DNA of 64,000 bases from Hippasteria phrygiana (lineage: Eukaryota > Echinodermata > Asteroidea > Valvatida > Goniasteridae), in contig JAZGUH010000103.1 of assembly GCA_037893225.1 (NCBI GenBank), forward strand, positions 2,542,001 through 2,606,000. The letters run 5' to 3'. Shown piece by piece: positions 33,054-47,309 of this stretch (positions within the stretch are counted from its first letter, which is position 1; each line of letters starts with the position of its first letter). The translations under genes were made by a program, and so were the position numbers. Below the pieces are notes generated by a model. The model saw nothing but the letters and a program-made list of their open reading frames with translations. It was not told the origin of the DNA and did no database searches.

Positions 33054-36000
33054 CCCTGTTCATAATTGAATGGGATATTGACCAAATCCAGTAATTTTCA
33101 CACGTATGGGTAGCTTAGATCTAGCGCAACAATTTGAGACCATCGCCAGCTCCATAGCGTGAGAACTCTTCGAGAAAATTCAAACCTCGCAACAAATTTT
33201 TCCCATGAACTCTGTGTGCGTTCTCCCGTTTACTGCATTGTGACTGCTTAACGTTTGCCAAATTTTCAGATGAACGCCCCTCCTTTCCCTGTTCATAATT
33301 GAATGGTATATTGACCAAATGCAGTCATTTTTACACTGATGGGTAGCTTAGATTTAGCGCAACAATTTCAGACCATCGCCAGCTTCACAGCGTTAGAACT
33401 CTTCGAGAAAATTCAAACCTCGCAACACATTTCTTCCTGTGAACCATGTGTGCGTTCTCCCGTTTACTGCATTGTGGCTGCTTAACGTTTGCCAAATTTT
33501 CAGAAGAACGCCCCTCCCTTCCCTGTTCATAATTATATGGTATATTGACCAAATCCAGTAATTTTCACACGTATGGGTAGCTTAGATCTAGCGCAACAAT
33601 TTGAGACCATCGCCAGCTTCACAGCGTTAGAACTCTTCGAGAAAATTCAAACCTCGCAACAAATTTATTTCTGTTAACTCTGTGTGCGTTCTCCCGTTTA
33701 ATGCATTGTGGCTGCTTAACGTTTGCCAAATTTTCAGATGAACGCCCCTCCTTTCCCTGTTCATAATTTCATGAGATATTGACCAAATCCAGTAATTTTC
33801 ACACTTATGGGTAGCTTAGATCTAGCGCAACAATTTGAGACCATCGCCAGCTTCACAGCGTTAGAACTCTTCGAGAAAATTCAAACCTCGCAACTAATTT
33901 CTTTCTGTGAACTCTGTGTGCGTTCTTCCGTTTACTGCATTGTGACTGCTTAACGTTTGCCACATTTTCAGATGAACGCCCCTCCTTTCCCTGTTCATAA
34001 TTGAATGGGATATTGACCAAATCCAGTAATTTTCACACGTATGGGTAGCTTAGATCTAGCGCAACAATTTGAGACCATCGCCAGCTCCATAGCGTGATAA
34101 CTCTTCGAGAAAATTCAAACCTCGCAACAAATTTTTCCCATGAACTCTGTGTCCGTTCTTCCGTTTACTGCATTGTGACTGCTTAACGTTTGCCAAATTT
34201 TCAGATGAACGCCCCTCCTTTCCCTGTTCATAATTGAAAGGTATATTGACCAAATCCAGTCATTTTTACACTGATGGGTAGCTTAGATTTAGCGCAACAA
34301 TTTCAGACCATCGCCAGCTTCACAGCGTTAGAACTCTTCGAGAAAATTCAAACCTCGCTACACATTTCTTCCTGTGAACCATGTGTGCGTTCTCCCGTTT
34401 ACTGCATTGTGGCTGCTTAACGTTTGCCAAATTTTCAGAAGAACGCCCCTCCCTTCCCTGTTCATAATTGTATGGTATATTGACCAAATCCAGTAATTTT
34501 CACACGTATGGGTAGCTTAGATCTAGCGCAACAATTTGAGACCATCGCCAGCTTCACAGCGTTAGAACTCTTCGAGAAAATTCAAACCTCGCAACAAATT
34601 TATTTCTGTTAACTCTGTGTGCGTTCTCCCGGTTAATGCATTGTGACTGCTTAACGTTTGCCAAACTTTCAGATGAACGCCCCTCCTTTCCCTGTTCATA
34701 ATTGAATGGTATATTGACCAAATCCAGTCATTTTTACACGTATGGGTAGCTTAGATCTAGCGCAACAATTTCAGACCATCGCCAGCTTCACACCGTTAGA
34801 ACTCTTCGAGAAAAATCAAACCTCGCATCAAATTTCTTCCTGTGAACTCTGTGTGCGTTCTTCCGTTTACTGCATTGTGACTGCTTAACGTTTGCCACAT
34901 TTTCAGATGAACGCCCCTCCTTTCCCTGTTCATAATTGAATGGGATATTGACCAAATCCAGTAATGTTCACATGTATGGGTAGCTTAGATCTAGCGCAAC
35001 AATTTGAGAACATCGCCAGCTTCATAGCGTGAGAACTCTTCGAGAGAATTCAAACCTCGCAACAATTTTTTTTCCATGAACTCTGTGTGCGTTCTCCCGT
35101 TTACTGCATTGTGACTGCTTAACGTTTGCCACATTTTCAGATGAACGCCTCTCCTTTCCCTGTTCATAATTGAATGGGATATTGACCAAATCCAGTAATT
35201 TTCACACGTATGGGTGGCGTAGATCTAGCGCAACAATTTGAGACCATCGCCAGCTCCATAGCGTGATAACTCTTCGAGAAAATTCAAACCTCGCAACAAA
35301 TTTTTCCCATGAACTCTGTGTCCGTTCTTCCGTTTACTGCATTGTGACTGCTTAACGTTTGCCAAATTTTCAGATGAACGCCCCTCCTTTCCCTGTTCAT
35401 AATTGAATGGTATATTGACCAAATCCAGTCATTTTTACACTGATGGGTAGCTTAGATCTAGCGCAACAATTTGAGACCATCGCCAGCTTCACAGAGTTAG
35501 AACTCTTCGAGAAAATTCAAACCTCGCAACTAATTTCTTTCTGTGAACTCTGTGTGCGTTCTCCCGTTTACTGCATTGTGGCTGCTTAACGTTTGCCAAA
35601 TTTTCAGATGAACGCCCCTCCTTTCCCTGTTCATAATTGAATGGGATATTGACCAAATCCAGTAATGTTCACATGTATGGGTAGCTTAGATCTAGCGCAA
35701 CAATTTGAGAACATCGCCAGCTTCATAGCGTGAGAACTCTTCAAGAGAATTCAAACCTCGCAACAATTTTTTTTCCATGAACTCTGTGTGCGTTCTCCCG
35801 TTTACTGCATTGTGACTGCTTAACGTTTGCCACATTTTCAGATGAACGCCTCTCCTTTCCCTGTTCATAATTGAATGGGATATTGACCAAATCCAGTAAT
35901 TTTCACACGTATGGGTAGCTTAGATCTAGCGCAACAATTTGAGAACATCGCCAGCTTCATAGCGTGAGAACTCTTCGAGAGAATTCAAACCTCGCAACAA

Positions 36001-36559
36001 TTTTTTTTCCATGAACTCTGTGTGCGTTCTCCCGTTTACTGCATTGTGACTGCTTAACGTTTGCCACATTTTCAGATGAACGCCTCTCCTTTCCCTGTTC
36101 ATAATTGAATGGGATATTGACCAAATCCAGTAATTTTCACACGTATGGGTGGCTTAGATCTAGCGCAACAATTTGAGACCATCGCCAGCTCCATAGCGTG
36201 ATAACTCTTCGAGAAAATTCAAACCTCGCAACAAATTTTTCCCATGAACTCTGTGTCCGTTCTTCCGTTTACTGCATTGTGACTGCTTAACGTTTGCCAA
36301 ATTTTCAGATGAACGCCCCTCCTTTCCCTGTTCATAATTGAATGGTATATTGACCAAATCCAGTCATTTTTACACTGATGGGTAGCTTAGATCTAGCGCA
36401 ACAATTTGAGACCATCGCCAGCTTCACAGCATTAGAACTCTTCGAGAAAATTCAAACCTCCCAACTAATTTCTTTCTGTGAACTCTGTGTGCGTTCTTCC
36501 GTTTACTGCATTGTGACTGCTTAACGTTTGCCACATTTTCAGATGAACGCCCCTCCTTT
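33054..36559. repeat. Irregular block IV unit, 15 monomers (3,506 bp)
   Basis: The order is b-c-d-g-b'-c-d-e-f-b'-(a/h)-f-f-b'-a. Two f monomers in tandem at 35625 and 35859 (the second with cacacgtatggg) and a partial second b-c-d run show local duplication. Private changes include gaaaggtatattg near 34240, cccggttaatgc near 34630, caccgttag near 34791 and gggtggcgtag near 35215. Confidence 0.85.
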
Positions 36560-39500
36560 CCCTGTTCATAATTGAATGGGATATTGACCAAATCCAGTAA
36601 TTTTCACACGTATGGGTAGCTTAGATCTAGCGCAACAATTTGAGACCATCGCCAGCTCCATAGCGTGAGAACTCTTCGAGAAAATTCAAACCTCGCAACA
36701 AATTTTTCCCATGAACTCTGTGTGCGTTCTCCCGTTTACTGCATTGTGACTGCTTAACGTTTGCCAAATTTTCAGATGAACGCCCCTCCTTTCCCTGTTC
36801 ATAATTGAATGGTATATTGACCAAATGCAGTCATTTTTACACTGATGGGTAGCTTAGATTTAGCGCAACAATTTCAGACCATCGCCAGCTTCACAGCGTT
36901 AGAACTCTTCGAGAAAATTCAAACCTCGCAACACATTTCTTCCTGTGAACCATGTGTGCGTTCTCCCGTTTACTGCATTGTGGCTGCTTAACGTTTGCCA
37001 AATTTTCAGAAGAACGCCCCTCCCTTCCCTGTTCATAATTATATGGTATATTGACCAAATCCAGTAATTTTCACACGTATGGGTAGCTTAGATCTAGCGC
37101 AACAATTTGAGACCATCGCCAGCTTCACAGCGTTAGAACTCTTCGAGAAAATTCAAACCTCGCAACAAATTTATTTCTGTTAACTCTGTGTGCGTTCTCC
37201 CGTTTAATGCATTGTGGCTGCTTAACGTTTGCCAAATTTTCAGATGAACGCCCCTCCTTTCCCTGTTCATAATTTCATGAGATATTGACCAAATCCAGTA
37301 ATTTTCACACGTATGGGTAGCTTAGATCTAGCGCAACAATTTGAGACCATCGCCAGCTTCACAGCGTTAGAACTCTTCGAGAAAATTCAAACCTCGCAAC
37401 TAATTTCTTTCTGTGAACTCTGTGTGCGTTCTTCCGTTTACTGCATTGTGACTGCTTAACGTTTGCCACATTTTCAGATGAACGCCCCTCCTTTCCCTGT
37501 TCATAATTGAATGGGATATTGACCAAATCCAGTAATTTTCACACGTATGGGTAGCTTAGATCTAGCGCAACAATTTGAGACCATCGCCAGCTCCATAGCG
37601 TGAGAACTCTTCGAGAAAATTCAAACCTCGCAACACATTTTTCCCATGAACTCTGTGTGCGTTCTCCCGTTTACTGCATTGTGACTGCTTAACGTTTGCC
37701 AAATTTTCAGATGAACGCCCCTCCTTTCCCTGTTCATAATTGAATGGTATATTGACCAAATCCAGTCATTTTTACACTGATGGGTAGCTTAGATTTAGCG
37801 CAACAATTTCAGACCATCGCCAGCTTCACAGAGTTAGAACTCTTCGAGAAAATTCAAACCTCGCAACTAATTTCTTTCTGTGAACTCTGTGTGCGTTCTC
37901 CCGTTTACTGCATTGTGGCTGCTTAACGTTTGCCAAATTTTCAGATGAACGCCCCTCCTTTCCCTGTTCATAATTGAATGGTATATTGACCAAATCCAGT
38001 AATTTTTACACGTATGGGTAGCTTAGATCTAGCGCAACAATTTCAGACCATCGCCAGCTTCACAGCGTTAGAACTCTTCGAGAAAAATGAAACCTCGCAT
38101 CAAATTTCTTCCTGTGAACTCTGTGTGCGTTCTTCCGTTTACTGCATTGTGACTGCTTAACGTTTGCCACATTTTCAGATGAACGCCCCTCCTTTCCCTG
38201 TTCATAATTGAATGGGATATTGACCAAATCCAGTAATGTTCACATGTATGGGTAGCTTAGATCTAGCGCAACAATTTGAGAACATCGCCAGCTTCATAGC
38301 GTGAGAACTCTTCAAGAGAATTCAAACCTCGCAACAATTTTTTTTCCATGAACTCTGTGTGCGTTCTCCCGTTTACTGCATTGTGACTGCTTAACGTTTG
38401 CCACATTTTCAGATGAACGCCTCTCCTTTCCCTGTTCATAATTGAATGGGATATTGACCAAATCCAGTAATTTTCACACGTATGGGTAGCTTAGATCTAG
38501 CGCAACAATTTGAGACCATCGCCAGCTCCATAGCGTGATAACTCTTCGAGAAAATTCAAACCTCGCAACAAATTTTTCCCATGAACTCTGTGTCCGTTCT
38601 TCCGTTTACTGCATTGTGACTGCTTAACGTTTGCCAAATTTTCAGATGAACGCCCCTCCTTTCCCTGTTCATAATTGAATGGTATATTGACCAAATCCAG
38701 TCATTTTTACACTGATGGGTAGCTTAGATTTAGCGCAACAATTTCAGACCATCGCCAGCTTCACAGAGTTAGAACTCTTCGAGAAAATTCAAACCTCGCA
38801 ACTAATTTCTTTCTGTGAACTCTGTGTGCGTTCTCCCGTTTACTGCATTGTGGCTGCTTAACGTTTGCCAAATTTTCAGATGAACGCCCCTCCTTTCCCT
38901 GTTCATAATTGAATGGTATATTGACCAAATCCAGTAATTTTTACACGTATGGGTAGCTTAGATCTAGCGCAACAATTTCAGACCATCGCCAGCTTCACAG
39001 CGTTAGAACTCTTCGAGAAAAATCAAACCTCGCATCAAATTTCTTCCTGTGAACTCTGTGTGCGTTCTTCCGTTTACTGCATTGTGACTGCTTAACGTTT
39101 CCCACATTTTCAGATGAACGCCCCTCCTTTCCCTGTTCATAATTGAATGGGATATTGACCAAATCCAGTAATGTTCACATGTATGGGTAGCTTAGATCTA
39201 GCGCAACAATTTGAGAACATCGCCAGCTTCATAGCGTGAGAACTCTTCGAGAGAATTCAAACCTCGCAACAATTTTTTGTCCATGAACTCTGTGTGCGTT
39301 CTCCCGTTTACTGCATTGTGACTGCTTAACGTTTGCCACATTTTCAGATGAACGCCTCTCCTCTCCCTGTTCATAATTGAATGGGATATTGACCAAATCC
39401 AGTAATTTTCACACGTATGGGTAGCTTAGATCTAGCGCAACAATTTGAGACCATCGCCAGCTCCATAGCGTGATAACTCTTCGAGAAAATTCAAACCTCG

Positions 39501-39831
39501 CAACAAATTTTTCCCATGAACTCTGTGTCCGTTCTTCCGTTTACTGCATTGTGACTGCTTAACGTTTGCCAAATTTTCAGATGAACGCCCCTCCTTTCCC
39601 TGTTCATAATTGAATGGTATATTGACCAAATCCAGTCATTTTTACACTGATGGGTAGCTTAGATCTAGCGCAACAATTTGAGACCATCGCCAGCTTCACA
39701 GCATTAGAACTCTTCGAGAAAATTCAAACCTCCCAACTAATTTCTTTCTGTGAACTCTGTGTGCGTTCTTCCGTTTACTGCATTGTGACTGCTTAACGTT
39801 TGCCACATTTTCAGATGAACGCCCCTCCTTT
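36560..39831. repeat. Block IV 14-mer, copy 1 (3,272 bp)
   Basis: The order is b-c-d-g-b-h-e-f-b'-h-e-f-b'-a. Four b-type monomers account for the four bases short of fourteen full steps. It contains a clear 935-bp tetramer, b'-h-e-f (38430-39364), preceded by b-h-e-f (37495-38429). A private change in e is gaaaaatgaaacc near 38085. Confidence 0.88.
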
Positions 39832-42800
39832 CCCTGTTCATAATTGAATGGGATATTGACCAAATCCAGTAATTTTCACACGTATGGGTAGCTTAGATCT
39901 AGCGCAACAATTTGAGACCATCGCCAGCTCCATAGCGTGAGAACTCTTCGAGAAAATTCAAACCTCGCAACAAATTTTTCCCATGAACTCTGTGTGCGTT
40001 CTCCCGTTTACTGCATTGTGACTGCTTAACGTTTGCCAAATTTTCAGATGAACGCCCCTCCTTTCCCTGTTCATAATTGAATGGTATATTGACCAAATCC
40101 AGTCATTTTTACACTGATGGGTAGCTTAGATTTAGCGCAACAATTTCAGACCATCGCCAGCTTCACAGCGTTAGAACTCTTCGAGAAAATTCAAACCTCG
40201 CAACACATTTCTTCCTGTGAACCATGTGTGCGTTCTCCCGTTTACTGCATTGTGGCTGCTTAACGTTTGCCAAATTTTCAGAAGAACGCCCCTCCCTTCC
40301 CTGTTCATAATTATATGGTATATTGACCAAATCCAGTAATTTTCACACGTATGGGTAGCTTAGATCTAGCGCAACAATTTGAGACCATCGCCAGCTTCAC
40401 AGCGTTAGAACTCTTCGAGAAAATTCAAACCTCGCAACAAATTTATTTCTGTGAACTCTGTGTGCGTTCTTCCGTTTACTGCATTGTGACTGCTTAACGT
40501 TTGCCACATTTTCAGATGAACGCCCCTCCTTTCCCTGTTCATAATTGAATGGGATATTGACCAAATCCAGTAATTTTCACACGTATGGGTAGCTTAGATC
40601 TAGCGCAACAATTTGAGACCATCGCCAGCTCCATAGCGTGAGAACTCTTCCAGAAAATTCAAACCTCGCAACACATTTTTCCCATGAACTCTGTGTGCGT
40701 TCTCCCGTTTACTGCATTGTGACTGCTTAACGTTTGCCAAATTTTCAGATGAACGCCCCTCCTTTCCCTGTTCATAATTGAATGGTATATTGACCAAATC
40801 CAGTCATTTTTACACTGATGGGTAGCTTAGATTTAGCGCAACAATTTCAGACCATCGCCAGCTTCACAGAGTTAGAACTCTTCGAGAAAATTCAAACCTC
40901 GCAACTAATTTCTTTCTGTGAACTCTGTGTGCGTTCTCCCGTTTACTGCATTGTGGCTGCTTAACGTTTGCCAAATTTTCAGATGAACGCCCCTCCTTTC
41001 CCTGTTCATAATTGAATGGTATATTGACCAAATCCAGTAATTTTTACACGTATGGGTAGCTTAGATCTAGCGCAACAATTTCAGACCATCGCCAGCTTCA
41101 CAGCGTTAGAACTCTTCGAGAAAAATCAAACCTCGCATCAAATTTCTTTATGTGAACTCTGTGTGCGTTCTTCCGTTTACTGCATTGTGACTGCTTAACG
41201 TTTGCCACATTTTCAGATGAACGCCCCTCCTTTCCCTGTTCATAATTGAATGGGATATTGACCAAATCCAGTAATGTTCACATGTATGGGTAGCTTAGAT
41301 CTAGCGCAACAATTTGAGAACATCGCCAGCTTCATAGCGTGAGAACTCTTCGAGAGAATTCAAACCTCGCAACAATTTTTTTTCCATGAACTCTGTGTGC
41401 GTTCTCCCGTTTACTGCATTGTGACTGCTTAACGTTAGCCACATTTTCAGATGAACGCCTCTCCTTTCCCTGTTCATAATTTCATGAGATATTGACCAAA
41501 TCCAGTAATTTTCACACGTATGGGTAGCTTAGATCTAGCGCAACAATTTGAGACCATCGCCAGCTTCACAGCATTAGAACTCTTCGAGAAAATTCAAACC
41601 TCGCAACTAATTTCTTTCTGTGAACTCTGTGTGCGTTCTTCCGTTTACTGCATTGTGACTGCTTAACGTTTGCCACATTTTCAGATGAACGCCCCTCCTT
41701 TCCCTGTTCATAATTGAATGGGATATTGACCAAATCCAGTAATTTTCACACGTATGGGTAGCTTAGATCTAGCGCAACAATTTGAGACCATCGCCAGCTC
41801 CATAGCGTGAGAACTCTTCGAGAAAATTCAAACCTCGCAACAAATTTTTCCCATGAACTCTGTGTGCGTTCTCCCGTTTACTGCATTGTGACTGCTTAAC
41901 GTTTGCCAAATTTTCAGATGAACGCCCCTCCTTTCCCTGTTCATAATTGAATGGTATATTGACCAAATCCAGTCATTTTTACACTGATGGGTAGCTTAGA
42001 TTTAGCGCAACAATTTCAGACCATCGCCAGCTTCACAGAGTTAGAACTCTTCGAGAAAATTCAAACCTCGCAACTAATTTCTTTCTGTGAACTCTGTGTG
42101 CGTTCTCCCGTTTACTGCATTGTGGCTGCTTAACGTTTGCCAAATTTTCAGATGAACGCCCCTCCTTTCCCTGTTCATAATTGAATGGTATATTGACCAA
42201 ATCCAGTAATTTTTACACGTATGGGTAGCTTAGATCTAGCGCAACAATTTCAGACCATCGCCAGCTTCACAGCGTTAGAACTCTTCGAGAAAAATCAAAC
42301 CTCGCATCAAATTTCATCCTGTGAACTCTTTGTGCGTTCTTCCGTTTACTGCATTGTGACTGCTTAACGTTTGCCACATTTTCAGATGAACGCCCCTCCT
42401 TTCCCTGTTCATAATTGAATGGGATATTGACCAAATCCAGTAATGTTCACATGTATGGGTAGCTTAGATCTAGCGCAACAATTTGAGAACATCGCCAGCT
42501 TCATAGCGTGAGAACTCTTCGAGAGAATTCAAACCTCGCAACAATTTTTTTTCCATGAACTCTGTGTGCGTTCTCCCGTTTACTGCATTGTGACTGCTTA
42601 ACGTTTGCCACATTTTCAGATGAACGCCTCTCCTTTCCCTGTTCATAATTGAATGGGATATTGACCAAATCCAGTAATTTTCACACGTATGGGTAGCTTA
42701 GATCTAGCGGAACAATTTGAGACCATCGCCAGCTCCATAGCGTGATAACTCTTCGAGAAAATTCAAACCTCGCAACAAATTTTTCCCATGAACTCTGTGT

Positions 42801-43103
42801 CCGTTCTTCCGTTTACTGCATTGTGACTGCTTAACGTTTGCCAAATTTTCAGATGAACGCCCCTCCTTTCCCTGTTCATAATTGAATGGTATATTGACCA
42901 AATCCAGCCATTTTTACACTGATGGGTAGCTTAGATCTAGCGCAACAATTTGAGACCATCGCCAGCTTCACAGCGTTAGAACTCTTCGAGAAAATTCAAA
43001 CCTCGCAACTAATTTCTTTCTGTGAACTCTGTGTGCGTTCTTCCGTTTACTGCATTGTGACTGCTTAACGTTTGCCACATTTTCAGATGAACGCCCCTCC
43101 TTT
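39832..43103. repeat. Block IV 14-mer, copy 2 with altered order (3,272 bp)
   Basis: The order is b-c-(d/g)-b-h-e-f-g-b-h-e-f-b'-a. It has the same length and the same ends as copy 1, but d and g are fused at 40299 and a g is inserted at 41468. The loss and the gain cancel out. The b at 40533 carries cttccagaaaattc. Confidence 0.87.
40299..40532. repeat. Chimeric monomer d/g
   Basis: It starts as d (aattatatgg, aacaaatttatttctg). From ctgtgaactc onward it is g or a (cgttcttccg, gtgactgctt, gccacatttt), so the ctgttaactc and gtttaatgc of d are lost. Confidence 0.84.
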
Positions 43104-44505
43104 CCCTGTTCATAATTGAATGGGATATTGACCAAATCCAGTAATTTTCACACGTATGGGTAGCTTAGATCTAGCGCAACAATTTGAGACCATCGCCAGC
43201 TCCATAGCGTGAGAACTCTTCGAGAAAATTCAAACCTCGCAACAAATTTTTCCCATGAACTCTGTGTGCGTTCTCCCGTTTACTGCATTGTGACTGCTTA
43301 ACGTTTGCCAAATTTTCAGATGAACGCCCCTCCTTTCCCTGTTCATAATTGAATGGTATATTGACCAAATCCAGTCATTTTTACACTGATGGGTAGCTTA
43401 GATTTAGCGCAACAATTTCAGACCATCGCCAGCTTCACAGCGTTAGAACTCTTCGAGAAAATTCAAACCTCGCATCAAATTTCTTCCTGTGAACCATGTG
43501 TGCGTTCTCCCGTTTACTGCATTGTGGCTGCTTAACGTTTGCCAAATTTTCAGAAGAACGCCCCTCCCTTCCCTGTTCATAATTATATGGTATATTGACC
43601 AAATCCAGTAATTTTCACACGTATGGGTAGCTTAGATCTAGCGCAACAATTTGAGACCATCGCCAGCTTCACAGCGTTAGAACTCTTCGAGAAAATTCAA
43701 ACCTCGCAACAAATTTATTTCTGTTAACTCTGTGTGCGTTCTCCCGTTTAATGCATTGTGGCTGCTTAACGTTTGCCAAATTTTCAGATGAACGCCACTC
43801 CTTTCCCTGTTCATAATTTCATGAGATATTGACCAAATCCAGCAATTTTCACACGTATGGGTAGCTTAGATCTAGCGCAACAATTTGAGACCATCGCCAG
43901 CTTCACAGCGTTAGAACTCTTCGAGAAAATTCAAACCTCGCAACTAATTTCTTTCTGTGAACTCTGTGTGCGTTCTTCCGTTTACTGCATTGTGACTGCT
44001 TAACGTTTGCCACATTTTCAGATGAACGCCCCTCCTTTCCCTGTTCATAATTGAATGGGATATTGACCAAATCCAGTAATTTTCACACGTATGGGTAGCT
44101 TAGATCTAGCGCAACAATTTGAGACCATCGCCAGCTCCATAGCGTGAGAACTCTTCGAGAAAATTCAAACCTCGCAACAAATTTTTCCCATGAACTCTGT
44201 GTGCGTTCTCCCGTTTACTGCATTGTGACTGCTTAACGTTTGCCAAATTTTCAGATGAACGCCCCTCCTTTCCCTGTTCATAATTGAATGGTATATTGAC
44301 CAAATCCAGTCATTTTTACACTGATGGGTAGCTTAGATCTAGCGCAACAATTTGAGACCATCGCCAGCTTCACAGCGTTAGAACTCTTCGAGAAAATTCA
44401 AACCTCGCAACTAATTTCTTTCTGTGAACTCTGTTTGCGTTCTTCCGTTTACTGCATTGTGACTGCTTAACGTTTGCCACATTTTCAGATGAACGCCCCT
44501 CCTTT
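43104..44505. repeat. Block IV 6-mer b-c-d-g-b-a, copy 1 (1,402 bp)
   Basis: Monomers start at 43104, 43337, 43571, 43805, 44039 and 44272. The unit is six steps minus two for its two b copies. The c copy has cgcatcaaatttc, where the next two units have cgcaacacatttc. Confidence 0.93.
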
Positions 44506-45907
44506 CCCTGTTCATAATTGAATGGGATATTGACCAAATCCAGTAATTTTCACACGTATGGGTAGCTTAGATCTAGCGCAACAATTTGAGACCATCGCCA
44601 GCTCCATAGCGTGAGAACTCTTCGAGAAAATTCAAACCTCGCAACAAATTTTTCCCATGAACTCTGTGTGCGTTCTCCCGTTTACTGCATTGTGACTGCT
44701 TAACGTTTGCCAAATTTTCAGATGAACGCCCCTCCTTTCCCTGTTCATAATTGAATGGTATATTGACCAAATCCAGTCATTTTTACACTGATGGGTAGCT
44801 TAGATTTAGCGCAACAATTTCAGACCATCGCCAGCTTCACAGCGTTAGAACTCTTCGAGAAAATTCAAACCTCGCAACACATTTCTTCCTGTGAACCATG
44901 TGTGCGTTCTCCCGTTTACTGCATTGTGGCTGCTTAACGTTTGCCAAATTTTCAGAAGAACGCCCCTCCCTTCCCTGTTCATAATTATATGGTATATTGA
45001 CCAAATCCAGTAATTTTCACACGTATGGGTAGCTTAGATCTAGCGCAACAATTTGAGACCATCGCCAGCTTCACAGCGTTAGAACTCTTCGAGAAAATTC
45101 AAACCTCGCAACAAATTTATTTCTGTTAACTCTGTGTGCGTTCTCCCGTTTAATGCATTGTGGCTGCTTAACGTTTGCCAAATTTTCAGATGAACGCCAC
45201 TCCTTTCCCTGTTCATAATTTTATGAGATATTGACCAAATCCAGTAATTTTCACACGTATGGGTAGCTTAGATCTAGCGCAACAATTTGAGACCATCGCC
45301 AGCTTCACAGCGTTAGAACTCTTCGAGAAAATTCAAACCTCGCAACTAATTTCTTTCTGTGAACTCTGTGTGCGTTCTTCCGTTTACTGCATTGTGACTG
45401 CTTAACGTTTGCCACATTTTCAGATGAACGCCCCTCCTTTCCCTGTTCATAATTGAATGGGATATTGACCAAATCCAGTAATTTTCACACGTATGGGTAG
45501 CTTAGATCTAGCGCAACAATTTGAGACCATCGCCAGCTCCATAGCGTGAGAACTCTTCGAGAAAATTCAAACCTCGCAACAAATTTTTCCCATGAACTCT
45601 GTGTGCGTTCTCCCGTTTACTGCATTGTGACTGCTTAACGTTTGCCAAATTTTCAGATGAACGCCCCTCCTTTCCCTGTTCATAATTGAATGGTATATTG
45701 ACCAAATCCAGTCATTTTTACACTGATGGGTAGCTTAGATCTAGCGCAACAATTTGAGACCATCGCCAGCTTCACAGCGTTAGAACTCTTCGAGAAAATT
45801 CAAACCTCGCAACTAATTTCTTTCTGTGAACTCTGTTTGCGTTCTTCCGTTTACTGCATTGTGACTGCTTAACGTTTGCCACATTTTCAGATGAACGCCC
45901 CTCCTTT
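44506..45907. repeat. Block IV 6-mer b-c-d-g-b-a, copy 2 (1,402 bp)
   Basis: It is close to identical to the flanking copies. It shares gaactctgtttgcg in a with the first copy. Its g has a private aattttatgag near 45221. Confidence 0.93.
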
Positions 45908-47309
45908 CCCTGTTCATAATTGAATGGGATATTGACCAAATCCAGTAATTTTCACACGTATGGGTAGCTTAGATCTAGCGCAACAATTTGAGACCATCGC
46001 CAGCTCCATAGCGTGAGAACTCTTCGAGAAAATTCAAACCTCGCAACAAATTTTTCCCATGAACTCTGTGTGCGTTCTCCCGTTTACTGCATTGTGACTG
46101 CTTAACGTTTGCCAAATTTTCAGATGAACGCCCCTCCTTTCCCTGTTCATAATTGAATGGTATATTGACCAAATCCAGTCATTTTTACACTGATGGGTAG
46201 CTTAGATTTAGCGCAACAATTTCAGACCATCGCCAGCTTCACAGCGTTAGAACTCTTCGAGAAAATTCAAACCTCGCAACACATTTCTTCCTGTGAACCA
46301 TGTGTGCGTTCTCCCGTTTACTGCATTGTGGCTGCTTAACGTTTGCCAAATTTTCAGAAGAACGCCCCTCCCTTCCCTGTTCATAATTATATGGTATATT
46401 GACCAAATCCAGTAATTTTCACACGTATGGGTAGCTTAGATCTAGCGCAACAATTTGAGATCATCGCCAGCTTCACAGCGTTAGAACTCTTCGAGAAAAT
46501 TCAAACCTCGCAACAAATTTATTTCTGTTAACTCTGTGTGCGTTCTCCCGTTTAATGCATTGTGGCTGCTTAACGTTTGCCAAATTTTCAGATGAACGCC
46601 ACTCCTTTCCCTGTTCATAATTTCATGAGATATTGACCAAATCCAGTAATTTTCACACGTATGGGTAGCTTAGATCTAGCGCAACAATTTGAGACCATCG
46701 CCAGCTTCACAGCGTTAGAACTCTTCGAGAAAATTCAAACCTCGCAACTAATTTCTTTCTGTGAACTCTGTGTGCGTTCTTCCGTTTACTGCATTGTGAC
46801 TGCTTAACGTTTGCCACATTTTCAGATGAACGCCCCTCCTTTCCCTGTTCATAATTGAATGGGATATTGACCAAATCCAGTAATTTTCACACGTATGGGT
46901 AGCTTAGATCTAGCGCAACAATTTGAGACCATCGCCAGCTCCATAGCGTGAGAACTCTTCGAGAAAATTCAAACCTCGCAACAAATTTTTCCCATGAACT
47001 CTGTGTGCGTTCTCCCGTTTACTGCATTGTGACTGCTTAACGTTTGCCAAATTTTCAGATGAACGCCCCTCCTTTCCCTGTTCATAATTGAATGGTATAT
47101 TGACCAAATCCAGTCATTTTTACACTGATGGGTAGCTTAGATCTAGCGCAACAATTTGAGACCATCACAAGCTTCACAGCGTTAGAACTCTTCGAGAAAA
47201 TTCAAACCTCGCAACTAAGTGTTTCCCATGAACTCCGTGTGCGTTCTCCCGTTTACTGCATTGTGACTGCTTAACGTTTGCCAAATTTTTAAATGAACGC
47301 CCCTCCTTT
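45908..47309. repeat. Block IV 6-mer b-c-d-g-b-(a/B), copy 3 (1,402 bp)
   Basis: It is the third tandem copy, with gagatcatcgcc in d near 46461. Its last monomer (47076-47309) starts as a and switches to class B at accatcacaagctt near 47160, where the foreign island begins. Confidence 0.92.
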
